From assembly GCA_960531495.1 (NCBI GenBank), contig OY482866.1:14269530-14333529 (forward strand): DNA of 64,000 nt, read 5' to 3'. Positions 26,958 to 39,023 of this stretch are shown here, piece by piece. Origin of the DNA: Zeus faber. Taxonomy: Eukaryota > Chordata > Actinopteri > Zeiformes > Zeidae. A program made the position numbers and the translations under genes. The notes under the pieces are model-generated. The model saw only the letters and a list, made by a program, of their open reading frames with translations, searched no databases and was not told the DNA's origin. Position 1 is the first letter of the stretch; the number at the start of each line of letters is the position of its first letter.

Positions 26958-28011
26958 GTCAGTGGGAGGGGGAGGAGCCTGAAAGGAGCCCTTTATTCTC
27001 CTTTTTTGCGTGCGTCACCTTTTTATTTTGGAAAACGCTGCAGAAAGTGGGCTGGCCTCCGCTGTTCGGTCTCTGCCGTCAGGCGAGACGTCTCAGACCA
27101 CTTCCCGTTGTTGGTGATATTCACTGAGACCGTGGAAGCGCCTACTATAAACCTTCGTCCTACGTTGAGAGGCTTGAGTTTTAGGAGCAATTTTAATTAT
27201 CTGGATCTCTTCAGATCAAGAAAATATTGTAATTAAAATAAAAACTGTCAGATCCAGAAAATATTGTCAATAAAATAAAAACCGTCAATCCAGACAATAT
27301 TGTGAATAACATAAAAACTGTCAGATCCAGAAAATATTATATATAATATGAAATTTAAAAAAAAGTCAGATCCAGAATATATTGTCAATAAAATAAAAAC
27401 TGTCAGATCCAGAAAATATAATATATAATATAAAATAAAATAAAAACTGCCAGATCCAGAAAATATTATATATAATATAAAATAAAATAAAAACTGCCAG
27501 ATCCAGAAAATATTGTAAATCAAATAAAAATTGTCAGATTCAGAAAATATTGTAAATAAAATAAAAACTGTCAGATTCAGAAAACATTGTAAATCAAATA
27601 AAAACTTGTCGCTTCTGTAATATCTCAAGAATACATTTTTATTTTTTTCAAATGGTCTGTTCCGATGCGGTTTCCTGGGTCCGAATTTTGGCACCCCATG
27701 ACCTCTGACAGTTCAGGTGTTAGATTTCACATGTTTTTTTTGTAGCCTTGTTTGACGCTGTTAATAATGAACAACTTGTGAATTGTAAACTAAATAAGAT
27801 TTATTGGGGAAAGGCCCTCTTTAAGTTACGTGAGTGGGTGTGCTTTCCACGCAGGCAGGAGGCTGTCATTTCTGGCCGTGGGTCTATGGGGATGGGTGGG
27901 TGGGTGGGTGGGTGGCCGGCCGGCCGTGGGAGTGGAAGTGATAGCGGCCCTGGCACGGGGGAATGTTGGTTACCCAGAATGTTCCGTTGTCACATCTAAG
28001 TTTAATTTTAG
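26958..28011 (+). other. tbc1d14: tbc1d14 intron containing a tandem array
   Basis: Most of the middle is the A-rich tandem array at about 27195-27606. The rest has a (GGTG)n run at about 27895-27914 and no exon. Confidence 0.7.
27195..27606 (+). repeat. tandem repeat of about 37-47 bp rich in AATAAA
   Basis: About ten diverged units share the core 'cagatccagaaaatatt' followed by 'aataaaataaaaact'. Unit length varies by extra 'atataatataaaataaa' inserts. The sense strand of tbc1d14 therefore carries many consecutive AATAAA hexamers within an intron. The units are adjacent without unique spacers, so this is not a CRISPR array. Confidence 0.85.
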
Positions 28012-28083
28012 GGCGGGCCTTACTACGATGTGCTGCACAGCATCCTGGGGGCATACACCTGTTACCGGCCAGACGTTGGCTAC
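28012..28083 (+). CDS. tbc1d14: tbc1d14 exon: TBC domain core
   Basis: The exon encodes '[20 protein letters not shown]' and 'DVGY'. The last codon is the Tyr of the YxQ glutamine-finger motif, whose Val-Gln lies at the start of the next exon. The acceptor is 'taattttag' and the donor 'gtaagt'; phase 0 on both sides. Confidence 0.95.
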
Positions 28084-28103
28084 GTAAGTTTTGTGCGCAC
28101 GCA

Positions 28104-28167
<64 letters not shown>

Positions 28168-28266
28168 TAAGGGCTGGATCATGCTTCTCCGTCTGCACGC
28201 TAGTGAATGTTGTTGTTTCGAGACGTTTGCGTGGCCGTTTGCTTTTATACTCGTTCGGATTTTTTC

Positions 28267-28770
28267 GTACTCCTCACTTAACGACCGAGCTCCGTTCCTA
28301 GGACCAGGTCGTAAAGTGAATTGGTCGATAAGCGAGGAGCCGTGTTATTTCACGGTAAGGGGGCGTGGCCGTTACGAATACTAGTGTAGTGAATACTGAC
28401 AGACTGAGGGAACGAGACGAAGACTGAGGATGAGATGAGATGTATACAGTGTAAATAGTATAAATAGTATAGGCAGTGTTTATAGTTTATATACTGTGTA
28501 TATAGTGTATACAGTGTAAATAGTATAGGTAGTGTATATAGTGTGTATGTATATAGTGTATATAGTACATAAAGTGTATATAGTACATATAGTGAATGTA
28601 GTGTATAGTATAGTGTATATAGTACATAAAGGGTGATGCTCGATGAGGTGCTTGACGCTGAGACACCGTGGTATTTTACACAGTGTACAATAGACTGGTC
28701 AGAGAGCTGCCGGTAAGTCTGAATGGTGCTTAAACAGGTAGGTGGTTCAGTGAGGACAACCTGTATAATG
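28267..28770. mobile_element. small terminal-repeat element with internal 'tatagtgta' repeats, copy 2
   Basis: The left end 'cctcacttaacgaccgagc' matches the start of the copy at 11415. The right end reversed reads 'cctcactgaaccacctacc'. It shares the 'cacggtaagggggcgtggc' motif and a longer 'tatagtgtatata' interior array. No coding capacity is seen. Confidence 0.55.
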
Positions 28771-29686
28771 TTACGTGTCCACAATTCACAGAAAATATTG
28801 AAGAAATCCGTTTTGGTTTTTTTTCCAAACTTTATTTGAAAACTTTGGAACCCAATAATAATACTAATAATAAATTGAGTTTGTATAGGACTCCTCATCT
28901 GTGGAGACAAATCTTAAAGCGCTTCGCGGGTAAAAGACGATGGTGAAAGAAAATATATCAAAAATGATGAAGATAAACAAAGGGGATAGTTGGTGGGAGG
29001 TTGGAAATTGGTCTGTTGTTGGACAGGTGGGTCCAGATTATTATTTTTAACCCTTTTTTTAAGAGTGGGGTGACAGCCGCATATAAGTGCAGATGGTGTA
29101 ACCTCTTTAAAGCTGCAACCGGGCAGGGCCGCAGCTGCTGTGTAGGCTACAATGTTGGCTCCGATATCTACGACCTCGGTCTTAAAGAAAACGAGAGGAA
29201 CGGTTTCACAGCTCTGGAAAGGCAGCTGGTGGGCCTGAGTTGGTGGCGTTAAGAAGGCGGTCGGCGGTCGAGAATAGGGTTCTGGGATTGCCTTTGCCAT
29301 TGTCGAACTTTGGAAGAGTAGTGGTCGACTGATAGATCGGTCGGCTGATTAATTGGACCGATATTTGCGCATTTTGAGATAATCGGCGTCGGCCGTCGGC
29401 CTGCGCTCACGAAACCGATAAACAAACGTCTGCAGACTAGCGTAGTAAAAAAAAAAATATTTTTTTTTTCTATACATATCGATTCTGAATATTTAAAACC
29501 TTCCAATACTCCTTTTCCACACTATTGGAGGAGTTGGATTTTAGAGGGCGGGAAACAAATATAACCGTGAGGGATTTTGGTGCATAACATTAAAAAAGCA
29601 AGGCACTAGAAGGACTGGGTTTCAGAAACAGTCAGTTGTTGAAGGAATATAGTACAGCCCTTGTACAGGCTAGCACTGCTGCCACC

Positions 29687-29714
29687 ATGGCCACAAGCCC
29701 AGGCTTGTGGCCAT
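29687..29714. repeat. perfect hairpin, 13-bp stem
   Basis: ATGGCCACAAGCC and its exact reverse complement are separated by only two bases. The structure would be close to a cruciform. No function is assigned. Confidence 0.8.
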
Positions 29715-31080
29715 TGAACACATTTAGGTGGAAGATATCGCCCTCTTTATGGCAGGCCTGGGTTAAAAATATCACGTCAGGCAATTAAACGATGTATCAG
29801 AGCGGAATTATTGGTCAGAGACTGGGTGTTAAAAAGTGCAATGCAAACAGGGTTTGTGGGGGCGGAGGCAGCCACATATTTTGGCAAAGGCTGCGGCAGA
29901 CTGCAGTCTGCAGCCCGAGGCGAATGATGCGCGCGTCTGTGTGACGTTACAGGGCTGATGTTGTTATTATTGCAACTTGGGTTAAAGTTGTAACCATGGC
30001 CAGCGTCCCTGTGCATATACTTTTCTTAATTTTTTTTTTCGGAAGAGGAAACCGATTATTGAATCATCGGTTTCCTTCTATGTAGCGATTTAGGTGCTGG
30101 CTTCGAGAAGGTCACCGTAATTAAAAGAAGCAGATCGGCCGTGGTTGAAGGAGTCTCACTGGTTTACGACGGGTCTATTTCTATCAGGGTCCGCTAGGAT
30201 GGTAACTGGGGGCCACGGGAGAGATTGTGTGGCGCTCAATCAGGCAGGGGAGCGGGTAGGGAGCGGATCCGGGTGAACGCCAGTAGCCATCCACGGCAAG
30301 TTTGGCAATAAAATCAGGGTAATCCATTGCAATAAAAGTACAAAAAAAAGAAAAACAATAAATAAATGAAGGACCTCTGTAACATGTCCTATGAATCGGG
30401 GTAGATAAAAAGATAAAAATCGCGCGACAAACAATTTTCCCCGGAGAGAAGCGGGAGCCAACTCGTAGCCAGCGTACTCTCTCCAGGAAGTGCCTGACTT
30501 GACGCGTGCAGGGCCGCGCGGCACGCTGTTGAGATTTGGGAGGTGTGCGCACATGGGCTCCTCTAAGACCTCACGCTTGCCTCTAAACCCCTTGGGCTCC
30601 GCAGAGGCATTAACCTGTACCTACGGAGAAGCATCACCACATTGTGTACTACACAGTATAAACTATCCATCGTATCCACCAACCACCCGACGCATGTCTG
30701 CGCTCGAATCCAGGTAGCAGAGGTGAAGCGTTCTATCTCAGACCTATTCTGCCACAATTTTGCATTCGTGCTCCTTCCTGCGGCCCCCGGCTTCATGCCG
30801 AAATGACTGTTGAAATGACTTCCTGTACTGACCCCAACTCTCACACACATGTGCACCGCACTCTCCACGAGCAAGCACCTTGTGCATATGGGTTTTTGCA
30901 AGTGTTTGCGCTTGTTTCCTGTACCACCTTTCCTCTTGAAGTGGCCCGACAATTTCAAGAGGTTTGCAACGCTGTAAATAAATAGCGTATTAAGATTTGG
31001 ACGATCACGGCGCTCTGAAAAATGACTTGACTTTAACCTGCGTGAGGTTCCTCCCAATAGTTATTTGTGAGCAGTCCACC

Positions 31081-31209
<129 letters not shown>

Positions 31210-31216
31210 TGTCCAG

Positions 31217-31345
31217 GTGCAGGGAATGTCCTTCATCGCGGCGGTGCTGATCCTCAACTTGGACACGGCCGATGCCTTCATCGCTTTTGCCAACCTGCTC
31301 AACAAGCCCTGTCAGATGGCGTTCTTCAGGGTCGACCACAGCCTT
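31217..31345 (+). CDS. tbc1d14: tbc1d14 exon: Gln-finger exon
   Basis: The exon encodes '[20 protein letters not shown]' and '[20 protein letters not shown]' and 'HSL'. The Val-Gln at the start completes the Y-x-Q glutamine finger. Phase is 0 on both sides, so skipping would keep the frame but remove the catalytic glutamine. The donor is 'gtcagt'. Confidence 0.95.
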
Positions 31346-32463
31346 GTCAGTGCACACGCACGCACATGTTTCTAGATGCGATTTTCACCTCCGTCCCCAC
31401 GACCTTTAAGCATCGCACACCATTAGTACCCCCTTTTATTTATTTATTTAGATTTTAAATGTGTATATATTATATATTATTCATGTCATTCTCAGTTTGT
31501 CTAAATAGTCCCGAGTTCCTCAGTTTAATTTTGGGTGGAAATATATATCTGGACTTCTCACCAGGTCCTTGAGATGCTTGAATTTCGTCCTCAGAAACGC
31601 AAGTACTGGAATACCCTGAAAATAGCCCCCGTGCTGATAGTGCAAACTGTGTCACCAATGAGTGCTACAGTAGCTCTTCTGTGGGATCAGACCAGACGGG
31701 CTGGACTTCACTCCCCACGCGCATCAATGAGCCTCTCGGCATCCATGACCCTGTCGCCGGTTCACCGGTTGTCCTTCCTTGGACCACTTTTGGTAGGTAC
31801 TAACCACTGCACACCGGGAACACCCCACAAGACCTGTCGTTTTGGAGATACTCTGATCCAGTCCTCTAGCCTTTACAATTTGGTCCTTGTCAAAGTCACT
31901 CAGATCCTTACGCTTGTCCATTTTTTCTGCTTCCAAACACATCAACTTCACTTGCTGCCTCATATATCCCACCCCTTGACAGGTGCCATGGTAACGAGAT
32001 GAGTAATGTTGTACACTTCACCTGTCAGTGGTTTTAATGCTGTGGCTGATTGTTGTGTATATATCTTGTGTGTATAGATATACTACGATATATGATTTTA
32101 TTTTAATGAATTAAGATGACATTGAAAATATATTATATTCGTTTCGCCTTTCCGGCAATAAAAAGATAGTGCCTAAAAAAAGTACTTGAAAGTCCTTGCA
32201 TTTCATTTTGTACTGCCAGAAGGAACACTGTATCTACATAGCATAGATTCCAGGTCTAGAATAGTTGATATTGCCTCTCATCCCGATCAATGTCCATGGA
32301 GCTTGCTGTTGTGAAATCATGTCATCGCAGCGTGCCCAGTGTGACATATTTTGGACAGTGTCGGGCGTTGGCGTGTGCGAAGTGACCGCGCTTGTAACCC
32401 TGAGCGACCACTTGTGGTCAGCTACTTGTCTTTGTTCACTCAGGGCGGCTTCTCTCTCCCCAG
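31346..32463 (+). other. tbc1d14: tbc1d14 intron with a Tc1-like fragment
   Basis: The main content is the reversed Tc1-like remnant at about 31650-32052. The rest is AT-rich and unassigned. Confidence 0.7.
31650..32052 (-). mobile_element. Tc1-like transposon 5' fragment
   Basis: On the minus strand, an open stretch at 31972-31724 reads '[20 protein letters not shown]' and '[20 protein letters not shown]', the helix-turn-helix N-terminus of a Tc1-type transposase. A terminal sequence 'cagccacagcattaaaacca' lies at the outer end (about 32030-32050). The DDE catalytic part is missing, so the copy is inactive. A related, internally deleted copy lies at 41437-41665. Confidence 0.85.
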
Positions 32464-32573
32464 ATGTTGACTTACTTTGCGGCATTTGAAGTGTTCTTCG
32501 AAGAAAACCTCCCAAAGCTCTTTGCACATTTCAAGACAAACAACCTGACCCCCGATATTTATTTGATCGACTG
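32464..32573 (+). CDS. tbc1d14: tbc1d14 exon: TBC domain C-terminal half
   Basis: The exon encodes '[20 protein letters not shown]' and '[16 protein letters not shown]' plus two bases of a split Trp codon. It is nearly identical to human TBC1D14. The acceptor is 'ctctccccag' and the donor 'gtgagt'. Confidence 0.95.
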
Positions 32574-33599
32574 GTGAGTACGGCCGCCCACCAAATACAT
32601 TTATTTTTTTGTACCTTGAAAATAATGTTTTTTGGACACCTGTACAAAGTGCTTTCACCCACCCCCCACAAAAAAAAACAAAAAACTTGTGGGGTAACCC
32701 AAAACCCCATTCTGCTCACGTTGGACTTTTTGTTGCGTGGTTTCGTGTGTGATGTTTGTTTCTGAGAAAGCAGGATGTGTCTGTGTTGGAGGGAGGGGGC
32801 TGCATCAATACTGCAAAATGACAGCTGCTCTTAATATGAGAGTTGTGTATGAATACCCCCCACGCACATCAGCCCCCTGTAAAAACCACAGACCATGACT
32901 CTGGAAAAACATCACAATTTAATTCAATTCAGCTTTGTTGGCAGTTATTATTATTATTACATTATTGTAATATATATTATTATAATATATATACTTTATA
33001 TATATAATACATGCATTATTATTACAACAGTATTGCCAAAGCTAGGACAACAAGGAACAACAACATTAGATACAATAACAACAGATTAACCCCATAATAA
33101 TAACAGTAATAACATTGACGGTCAGCATCATTTAACCTCCATTTAACAACAACAACAACAACAGTAATAATATAAGTATAATAAAAGTAAAAAGTACCAC
33201 TATGTACAGGGCAGGTCTCCGCTATTTTTATGACATTTTAAGATGAAGCGTCCAGCTGGGGGGGGGGGGCGGTGTCCCTCCCCGCGGAGCGCGGCCATCT
33301 TTTACTCATCAGACAGTGCGGTGAATGACGCTAATATTGAGTCGAATTTCTAAATAGATGAATGAATAAATACAATTTTGTGTGATGTGTTTGTATTGTT
33401 GACAGTGCGGTAGGAAGTGCTTCTCTGTCTCACACTGACCACACCTGTCTGGCACTGACCACACCTGTCTGGCACTGACCACGCCTGTCTTTGCTCTTTA
33501 GGCAGCCAAGGTTTTTTGTGTCTTACTGTACTCAAATGTATTACACTATTATACTGAACGGTATATTTTGGCTCCCCCCCCCGCCCACTCCCCACTCAG
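32574..33599 (+). other. tbc1d14: tbc1d14 intron, AT-rich
   Basis: The intron contains 'attatt' and 'caacaa' simple repeats at about 32945-33180 and three near copies of 'cactgaccacacctgtctgg' at about 33430-33492. No exon was found. Confidence 0.65.
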
Positions 33600-33858
33600 G
33601 ATCTTCACCCTGTACAGCAAGTCACTGCCGCTGGACCTGGCGTGCCGCGTGTGGGACGTCTTCTGCCGGGACGGCGAGGAGTTCCTGTTCCGCACGGCGC
33701 TGGGCCTCCTGCGCCTGTACCAGGAGGTGCTGGAGCGCATGGACTTCATCCACATGGCCCAGTTCCTGACGCGCCGGCCCGACCTGGTGCCCGCCGAGCA
33801 GCTCTTCCAGCACATCGCCGCCGTCCACATGACGAGCCGCAACAGGAAGTGGGCTCAG
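33600..33858 (+). CDS. tbc1d14: tbc1d14 exon: end of TBC domain
   Basis: The exon encodes '(W)[19 protein letters not shown]', '[20 protein letters not shown]' and '[20 protein letters not shown]', then 'SRNRKWAQ'. It closes the TBC domain as in human. The coding strand is very GC-rich. The donor is 'gtgggc'; phase 0. Confidence 0.95.
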
Positions 33859-34270
33859 GTGGGCGGGGCCGCGCTCGCACACTTTCATATACTTCACATT
33901 CTTCCGTTTGTCGATGCGATCTGCTGATCGGGGGGGGGGGGGGACGTCATCAGCGTCCGGCCGTTCTGATGTTCATAAACCCCAAGCACCCGACGCCCAA
34001 CCTGAAATCCTAGAAAACCCTTGTACTTACTGCGGTTGAGCATTATTTTGTGAGGTCATCGTACAAGTTGGTCTTAAATCACCCCTCTTTTTTTTTTTTT
34101 TTTTTTTTTTTCTTTGTGGGTAAGACAAATTTTACTGAACGTAGCTCTCAGACACAGTACCTGCACAGGCAACGCTGCGGCCAAATCACCAAAACGTCCA
34201 AAAGAAAAAAAAAACCAAAACCTTGGTCAGTCCGGTTCACTCAGCGCCGCTTGTTGTGGTGTCTCCGCAG
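33859..34270 (+). other. tbc1d14: tbc1d14 last intron
   Basis: About 410 bp with a G tract near 33931-33943 and a long T tract near 34088-34111. No other element is seen. Confidence 0.65.
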
Positions 34271-34327
34271 GTGCTGCAGGCCTTGCAGAAGGACCAGGAG
34301 CGCAGCAGCCCGGTGCTGAAGCGCTGA
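34271..34327 (+). CDS. tbc1d14: tbc1d14 terminal coding exon
   Basis: The exon encodes 'VLQALQKDQERSSPVLKR' and a TGA stop. Human ends similarly after 'VLTALQKD'. The acceptor is 'gtctccgcag'. Confidence 0.93.
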   Translation: MLQALQKDQERSSPVLKR

Positions 34328-34329
34328 AC

Positions 34330-34372
<43 letters not shown>

Positions 34373-35436
34373 GCGTGTGCGTGCGCGTGTGCACAGTGGT
34401 GGGCCACGCCAAACCAGCGACTGCCCAGGGACACGAGGCCTTAGGACACCGTCGACTCCCCCGCACTCCCCCACGGGCGTTGAAGAATGTAGCCCCCCGA
34501 CCTCCGCCACCACCACCCAGTCAATTCAGGCAGAGGCTGTGCACTCTCTGGGTACGGGGACAAAGATGCCCTCCACCCCCACCCTGGAACACTGATTCAA
34601 CCTGGGTTTTCAATTTTGTTGGGGGCGGCGGGGTGGGGTCACCCTCCATCCCCTCCCTCCTCCTGTGGTTGTTTTTGTTTTCTTCTTCGTCCTTCTCCGT
34701 CGAGACCCCCTTTTTTTGTGAGGTTTCCCTCTGAATCGACGCGAGCCTTCGGCCTGTCCGGCGCGCTCACTGTTGCTGTCCGAAAAAACGACTGAACCCG
34801 AAGCAGCGTCCCTCGTCGGGGGGTGTGAGCGTGAATTGCATCAATTCTCAGGCGATAGAAGTTATTTCAAACCAGAATGGGAGTCGTGGTTTTTTTTTTT
34901 TTTTTTTTTTGTTGTTGTTTTTTTTGTTATTTAAACGCAACTCGACCAAAGTCAGGTGGAGGAAATGAGCGGAGCTTTCGGGATCCAGGCTTGTGTCTCC
35001 ATTCGCCATTAGGTCATTTTAATGGTTTGTCCTGTGACGCCGCCCGTGTTGAGGAGTTTGGGGCTCGTGGAGCAGGCTTGGTCGGTGATATTCTGCCGTC
35101 CAACCAGACCCTTCCAGCGTTGCTCTTAGAATCGTTCCGCCGAAGAATCCGTCGCGGTATAATGATCACTCGAATCTGCTGATAAAACGAAAGGTTTGAA
35201 CCCCCCCTACCCCCCCCAAATTTTTCGTTTGCTCTTCATGTGTGCAATCGTTACGGTTTTTATCCCATTTCAGGTTCTTTTGTAAACCCTTTTATTGTTA
35301 TTATTATTATTAATATTATTGTTATTATCGTCCTTGTCATTGTTCGCCCAATTGTCTGTGTGTGTGTGTTTGCCTTACCTCGATTCTGATCACTTTTTTG
35401 TCATTTTGTTCCTCAAACTGCCCCTCAACGTACTGC

Positions 35437-35442
35437 AATAAA
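35437..35442 (+). terminator. tbc1d14: poly(A) signal AATAAA
   Basis: A canonical AATAAA ('gcaataaagc') about 1.1 kb after the tbc1d14 stop codon. Confidence 0.6.
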
Positions 35443-35835
35443 GCTTTTTTTTTTTTTTTTTTGGGGCACTTTTAGCGTCCGCCTCCCGTTTGCCGGGGTA
35501 GACCGTCACCAGCGACGAGCGTAGTTTAAGTTGGGAGTTCTCCCGCCGTGGCGCGTGACGGAGCGCTCCGCCGACCCGCCGTCCTGTAACTGGCGCGGGC
35601 GAGAGAGCGAGCGGCGCCAAGTCACGGCGGTTGTAGTGGACGGTGTGTTCTCAACCTTCCGTGGCTGTTCTGTCGTCGTGTACCCGCGACGTCCCGGCGT
35701 AGCGGGTGGGAAGACGTCTCGCGGCGAAAGGTGTGAACGGACGAGTCTCCCGGGAAACCTCCCCGCCCGGGAGGCCGGACGCTTTGAAGTTGGTCCACGT
35801 CTCACTTGAATTGTACATAAACGATTGTTTTATTA

Positions 35836-35841
35836 AATAAA
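35836..35841 (+). terminator. tbc1d14: second poly(A) signal AATAAA
   Basis: A second canonical signal ('aaataaagag') about 1.5 kb after the stop codon, a possible distal site. Confidence 0.45.
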
Positions 35842-35842
35842 G

Positions 35843-36536
35843 AGCTGTACATATTCTACGAGCGCAAGCAGCCCAGCGGGTCGTCATTGTAAGCGGCACA
35901 ACAGACGTCGGGGATTGTACGCAAAGTTGTAGCGCTCTTCTTTTACACACAGTATATTTGATGCTCAACCAGTTGTGCAAGAAGTCCACTGACCATTAAA
36001 GGCCACACGATTCAAGAGTCAAGAGGTTTATTCGTCACATACATATAAATACTTTCATACATATATGCAGTGAAATGTCAATTCAACGCACCCGGTGATT
36101 ACACACAATATGTCCTAGGCTGAAGTAGCTACCAGTAGCTACCACATAGACAACTTATGAACAAGTTAAGGTCTGATATTGAACGCCATTTGAGTCAATA
36201 TTAAATAAATATGCCTATGAAATAAACGTCTATTAAATAAATCCTGAAATAAATGAGGCTATAAATGAGTAAATATAGTTCAATAAATAAATAGGTTTTT
36301 CAAAATACTATTTTTATTCAGGGGACTTTAATTTCATCATTCACATTTGTTTATTTAAGGGGCACTTTAATTTCATAATGCCGCAGTCAACCGTGCCGCA
36401 TTCATTTGCATATAATAGATGAATATGCAAATGAATGGGGCGTGCTTGTCTCACTGATTCAGAGCCGGCGTCCTTTTTTTTAAATAAATGTATTTATTCA
36501 ACTATATTTACTGATTTATATATTTATATTTACATG
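35843..36536. other. intergenic between tbc1d14 and the Tc1-like element
   Basis: At 36012-36085 a reversed copy of the 'gaagtttattcgtcacat'-type retroelement tail is seen ('ttcaagagtcaagaggttta', then 'ttcgtcacatacatataaat'). The remainder is AT-rich with repeated 'ataaataaa' words. No gene was found. Confidence 0.6.
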
Positions 36537-37969
36537 TACTACTCACAAAAAGTTTGGGATATTGGGCTTTCAGGTGAAATTTCAGGATGAACCTAAAATG
36601 CACTATAACCTTTACAGGTGAACTTAATTTGATCTTCTCTAAACCTTTGAATGCACATGTCCAACTGTTCAATGTTTCAGTACTTTTTGCACAACTTGCT
36701 GTTCTCTAACAAGGAGCTGAACGGAAAATTCACAACAGGTGTTTGATCCATGAATGGACCAATACATTTCCTGGTTCAATTAGAATTAGTATTTAAACAG
36801 TCCTCTCCATCATGCTGTTCACATTTTGACATCATGAGACCAAGACGACACCTTACAATTGATCAACAGTACCTCACCTTGCGAGGCTTCAATGTTCTTC
36901 CACATGTCCACTTCCCTCTGATGTTCTCAGAGGGAAGAGTCACAGAAAGGCATAGAAGTGGACGTCCTTTGGCCACATCCCACACTGATGAGCGCTTCAT
37001 TGTGAACAGTGCCCTACGGAACCGGATGATGATGCCACTCAACTCGACACATTTAAGGGAGGTGAGAGGCACCCAAGTGTCACGTCAGACCATTCGAAAC
37101 CGTTGACATCAGCGTGGTCTGCGTGCTAGACGACCTGCACCACCAGGCACAGCCATCATCGTCTTGCAGGGGCCAGGGAGCATTTACGCTGGACGAGGGA
37201 CCAGTGGCCTCAGTGCTGTTCTCTGATGAAAGTCGATTCACGTTGAGCAGAAATGATGGCCGCCAACGATGTTGGAGACGTCAAGGAGAGCACTATGCAT
37301 CAGCCACTGTTGTCACCAGACGAGCCTTTGGTGGTGGTGGTGTTACAGTGTGGGCAGGTGTGTCTAGTCAATACAGAACTGCCCTACACTTTGTGAATGG
37401 TACAGTGACAAGCCCATACTACCTGAATAACATCATTAATCCAGTCATTGTGCCCCTGCATGAACAACACAGGCCTCATTTCATCTTCATGGATGACAAT
37501 GCTCCAAGCTCATGGAGGTGGCATCATTAGGGAACGGCTGCTGGAGACTGGGGCACCTCAAATGGAGTGGCCTGCACTTTCTGAGCTGAGTCGCCGTGTA
37601 GAGGCTCCTAACTCTGTACCCCAGAACCTCAATGACCTGAGGACCACCCTTCAAGAAGAGTGGGGGGCCAGGCCTCAGCAGACAATAAGTCGACTTGTGA
37701 GCAGCATGAGACGTTGTTGTCAAGCTGTAATTGATGCTCAAGGGCACATGACAAGTTATTGAGACACTGACATTTTTTGTTGTGGTAAACCCACCACTGT
37801 TGTTGGCTTTTGTTTCAATACATTGTTTGAGATGAGGAAATCACCATTGCATGCTTCTACTTAAATGCCCTACTTTCATGATATAATATCACTGTAGCGT
37901 GAACTTTTTACATTTTCCATAAATTTCACCCGAAAGCCAAATATCCCTAAGTTTTTGTGAATAGTGTAT
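36537..37969 (+). mobile_element. Tc1/mariner transposon, full length but inactive
   Basis: The left terminal repeat (about 36537-36585, 'cacaaaaagtttgggatatt' then 'gggctttcaggtgaaattt') matches the reverse complement of the right end (about 37921-37969) with a few mismatches. The length of about 1.43 kb is typical for Tc1 elements. It lies in the intergenic space 3' of tbc1d14. Confidence 0.88.
36834..37762 (+). pseudogene. Tc1-like transposase, frameshifted and internally deleted
   Basis: The frame opens at 36834 with 'MRPRRHLTIDQQYLTLRGF' and keeps DNA-binding-domain features ('GRPLATS', 'VSRQTIRNR') to 37107. It then shifts frame. 'FSDESRFTL', '[12 protein letters not shown]' and '[10 protein letters not shown]' follow, covering the first two catalytic Asp positions. 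After a further frame change near 37510, 'EWPALSEL' runs straight into 'RRVEAP'; the region that should hold the third catalytic residue is missing. A dead DD34E-type transposase. Confidence 0.85.
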
Positions 37970-38945
37970 ATTGCCTCATTTATTTATTTCAGGATTTATT
38001 TCATAGACATTAATTTATTTAATATTCACTCAAATGGTTCCCAAACAAGTTTTTATTTTATTTTTTTCCCTGAAAACACCACTCAGATTATGCATTCTAG
38101 CCACTGTAGCATGCCTCGTTACCACTATGTTTCAATCCTTTTCTCAACTGGCTGTTTCTGTGTCTGTAGCTTTAAATGCAAATGACAGGACAGTTGGTAT
38201 TAATTCCTCTTTCTTTTAAAAGATTTGTGCTGGTCTGTGCAGCCAACAACAGAGCACTTCTAATGCTTAGCTCCAAGCTTCTACATAATGCGAGCGGGTC
38301 CGGCGCTTCGCGAGGGGAAAAACAACAACAAATAAACGGCGCACCTTCGCAAAGTTAGTTGTCAAGCCGCGGGTGGAGATCCTCAGACAGGGGCGGCGTC
38401 ATTGTAATGAGTCCCCACATGATGTCATAGAGGGAGGCAAATCGGAACGGCTTGTTAGATCACGTGTTTTTCTGAAATACGCAGCTCACAACAAACTGAC
38501 TGGGTTGCGTTATTTCACAGTTTGTGTGTTCATCAGAGAGACCCCCAAATGTACGCGCACAAGCACTTTAAAAGTGAGTTTTTTCATAATTGGTGACCTT
38601 CACGTACTTGCTCTCAAAGGTAATAAAAGTAGTGAAAGTCCTTGTCATATCCAATGTCCTGATGTATTGTGCCTCCTGTATAGATATATATATTTAGTCT
38701 GCAGATGAGTGCTTGTGAATATCCTGATTTCAACCTACAAAGTACATGGCGTAGATGGTCTATTAATATACTTCTAGAAATAGATACGCGGTACCTTGTT
38801 GCTTTCCACCGCCGCGACCCGCGCGGCGAGCTCGCAGCACCGCTGGCTTCACCATGACAGCGGCGTTTCCTCTCTCAGATAATTGGTCTCTTGGTCCCCC
38901 CCATCACCACGCATCACGCCCACGCGTCTTTCACCTCTCACTCTC
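37970..38945. other. intergenic before the chemokine gene
   Basis: At 38370-38600 lies a copy of the dispersed repeat also seen at 17800-18160. The remainder shows no gene. A GC-rich stretch at 38800-38940 leads into the chemokine promoter. Confidence 0.55.
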
Positions 38946-38951
38946 TATAAA
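38946..38951 (+). promoter_or_regulatory. TATA box of the chemokine gene
   Basis: TATAAA ('ctctctataaagccc') lies 78 bp upstream of the chemokine ATG, which fits a short 5' UTR beginning about 25-30 bp downstream of the box. Confidence 0.65.
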
Positions 38952-39023
38952 GCCCCACGTCCCTGGGAAGCCATCTGAACTCCAACCCGGCCTCGGTCTT
39001 CGCCTCCCCCTCGTCGCTCAGCC

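Larger units (their letters stand above)
34328..35842 (+). other. tbc1d14: tbc1d14 3' UTR
   Basis: The untranslated region starts with a TG run at about 34331-34366, only a few bases after the stop codon. Two poly(A) signals end it, AATAAA at 35437-35442 and at 35836-35841. The first is followed by a T-rich stretch, the second by 'gagctgtac'. Which is used cannot be told from sequence alone. Confidence 0.65.

Noticed and set aside
27195-27606. Tandem repeat considered as a CRISPR-like array
   Set aside because: Units are adjacent without unique spacers, are diverged, and the genome is eukaryotic.
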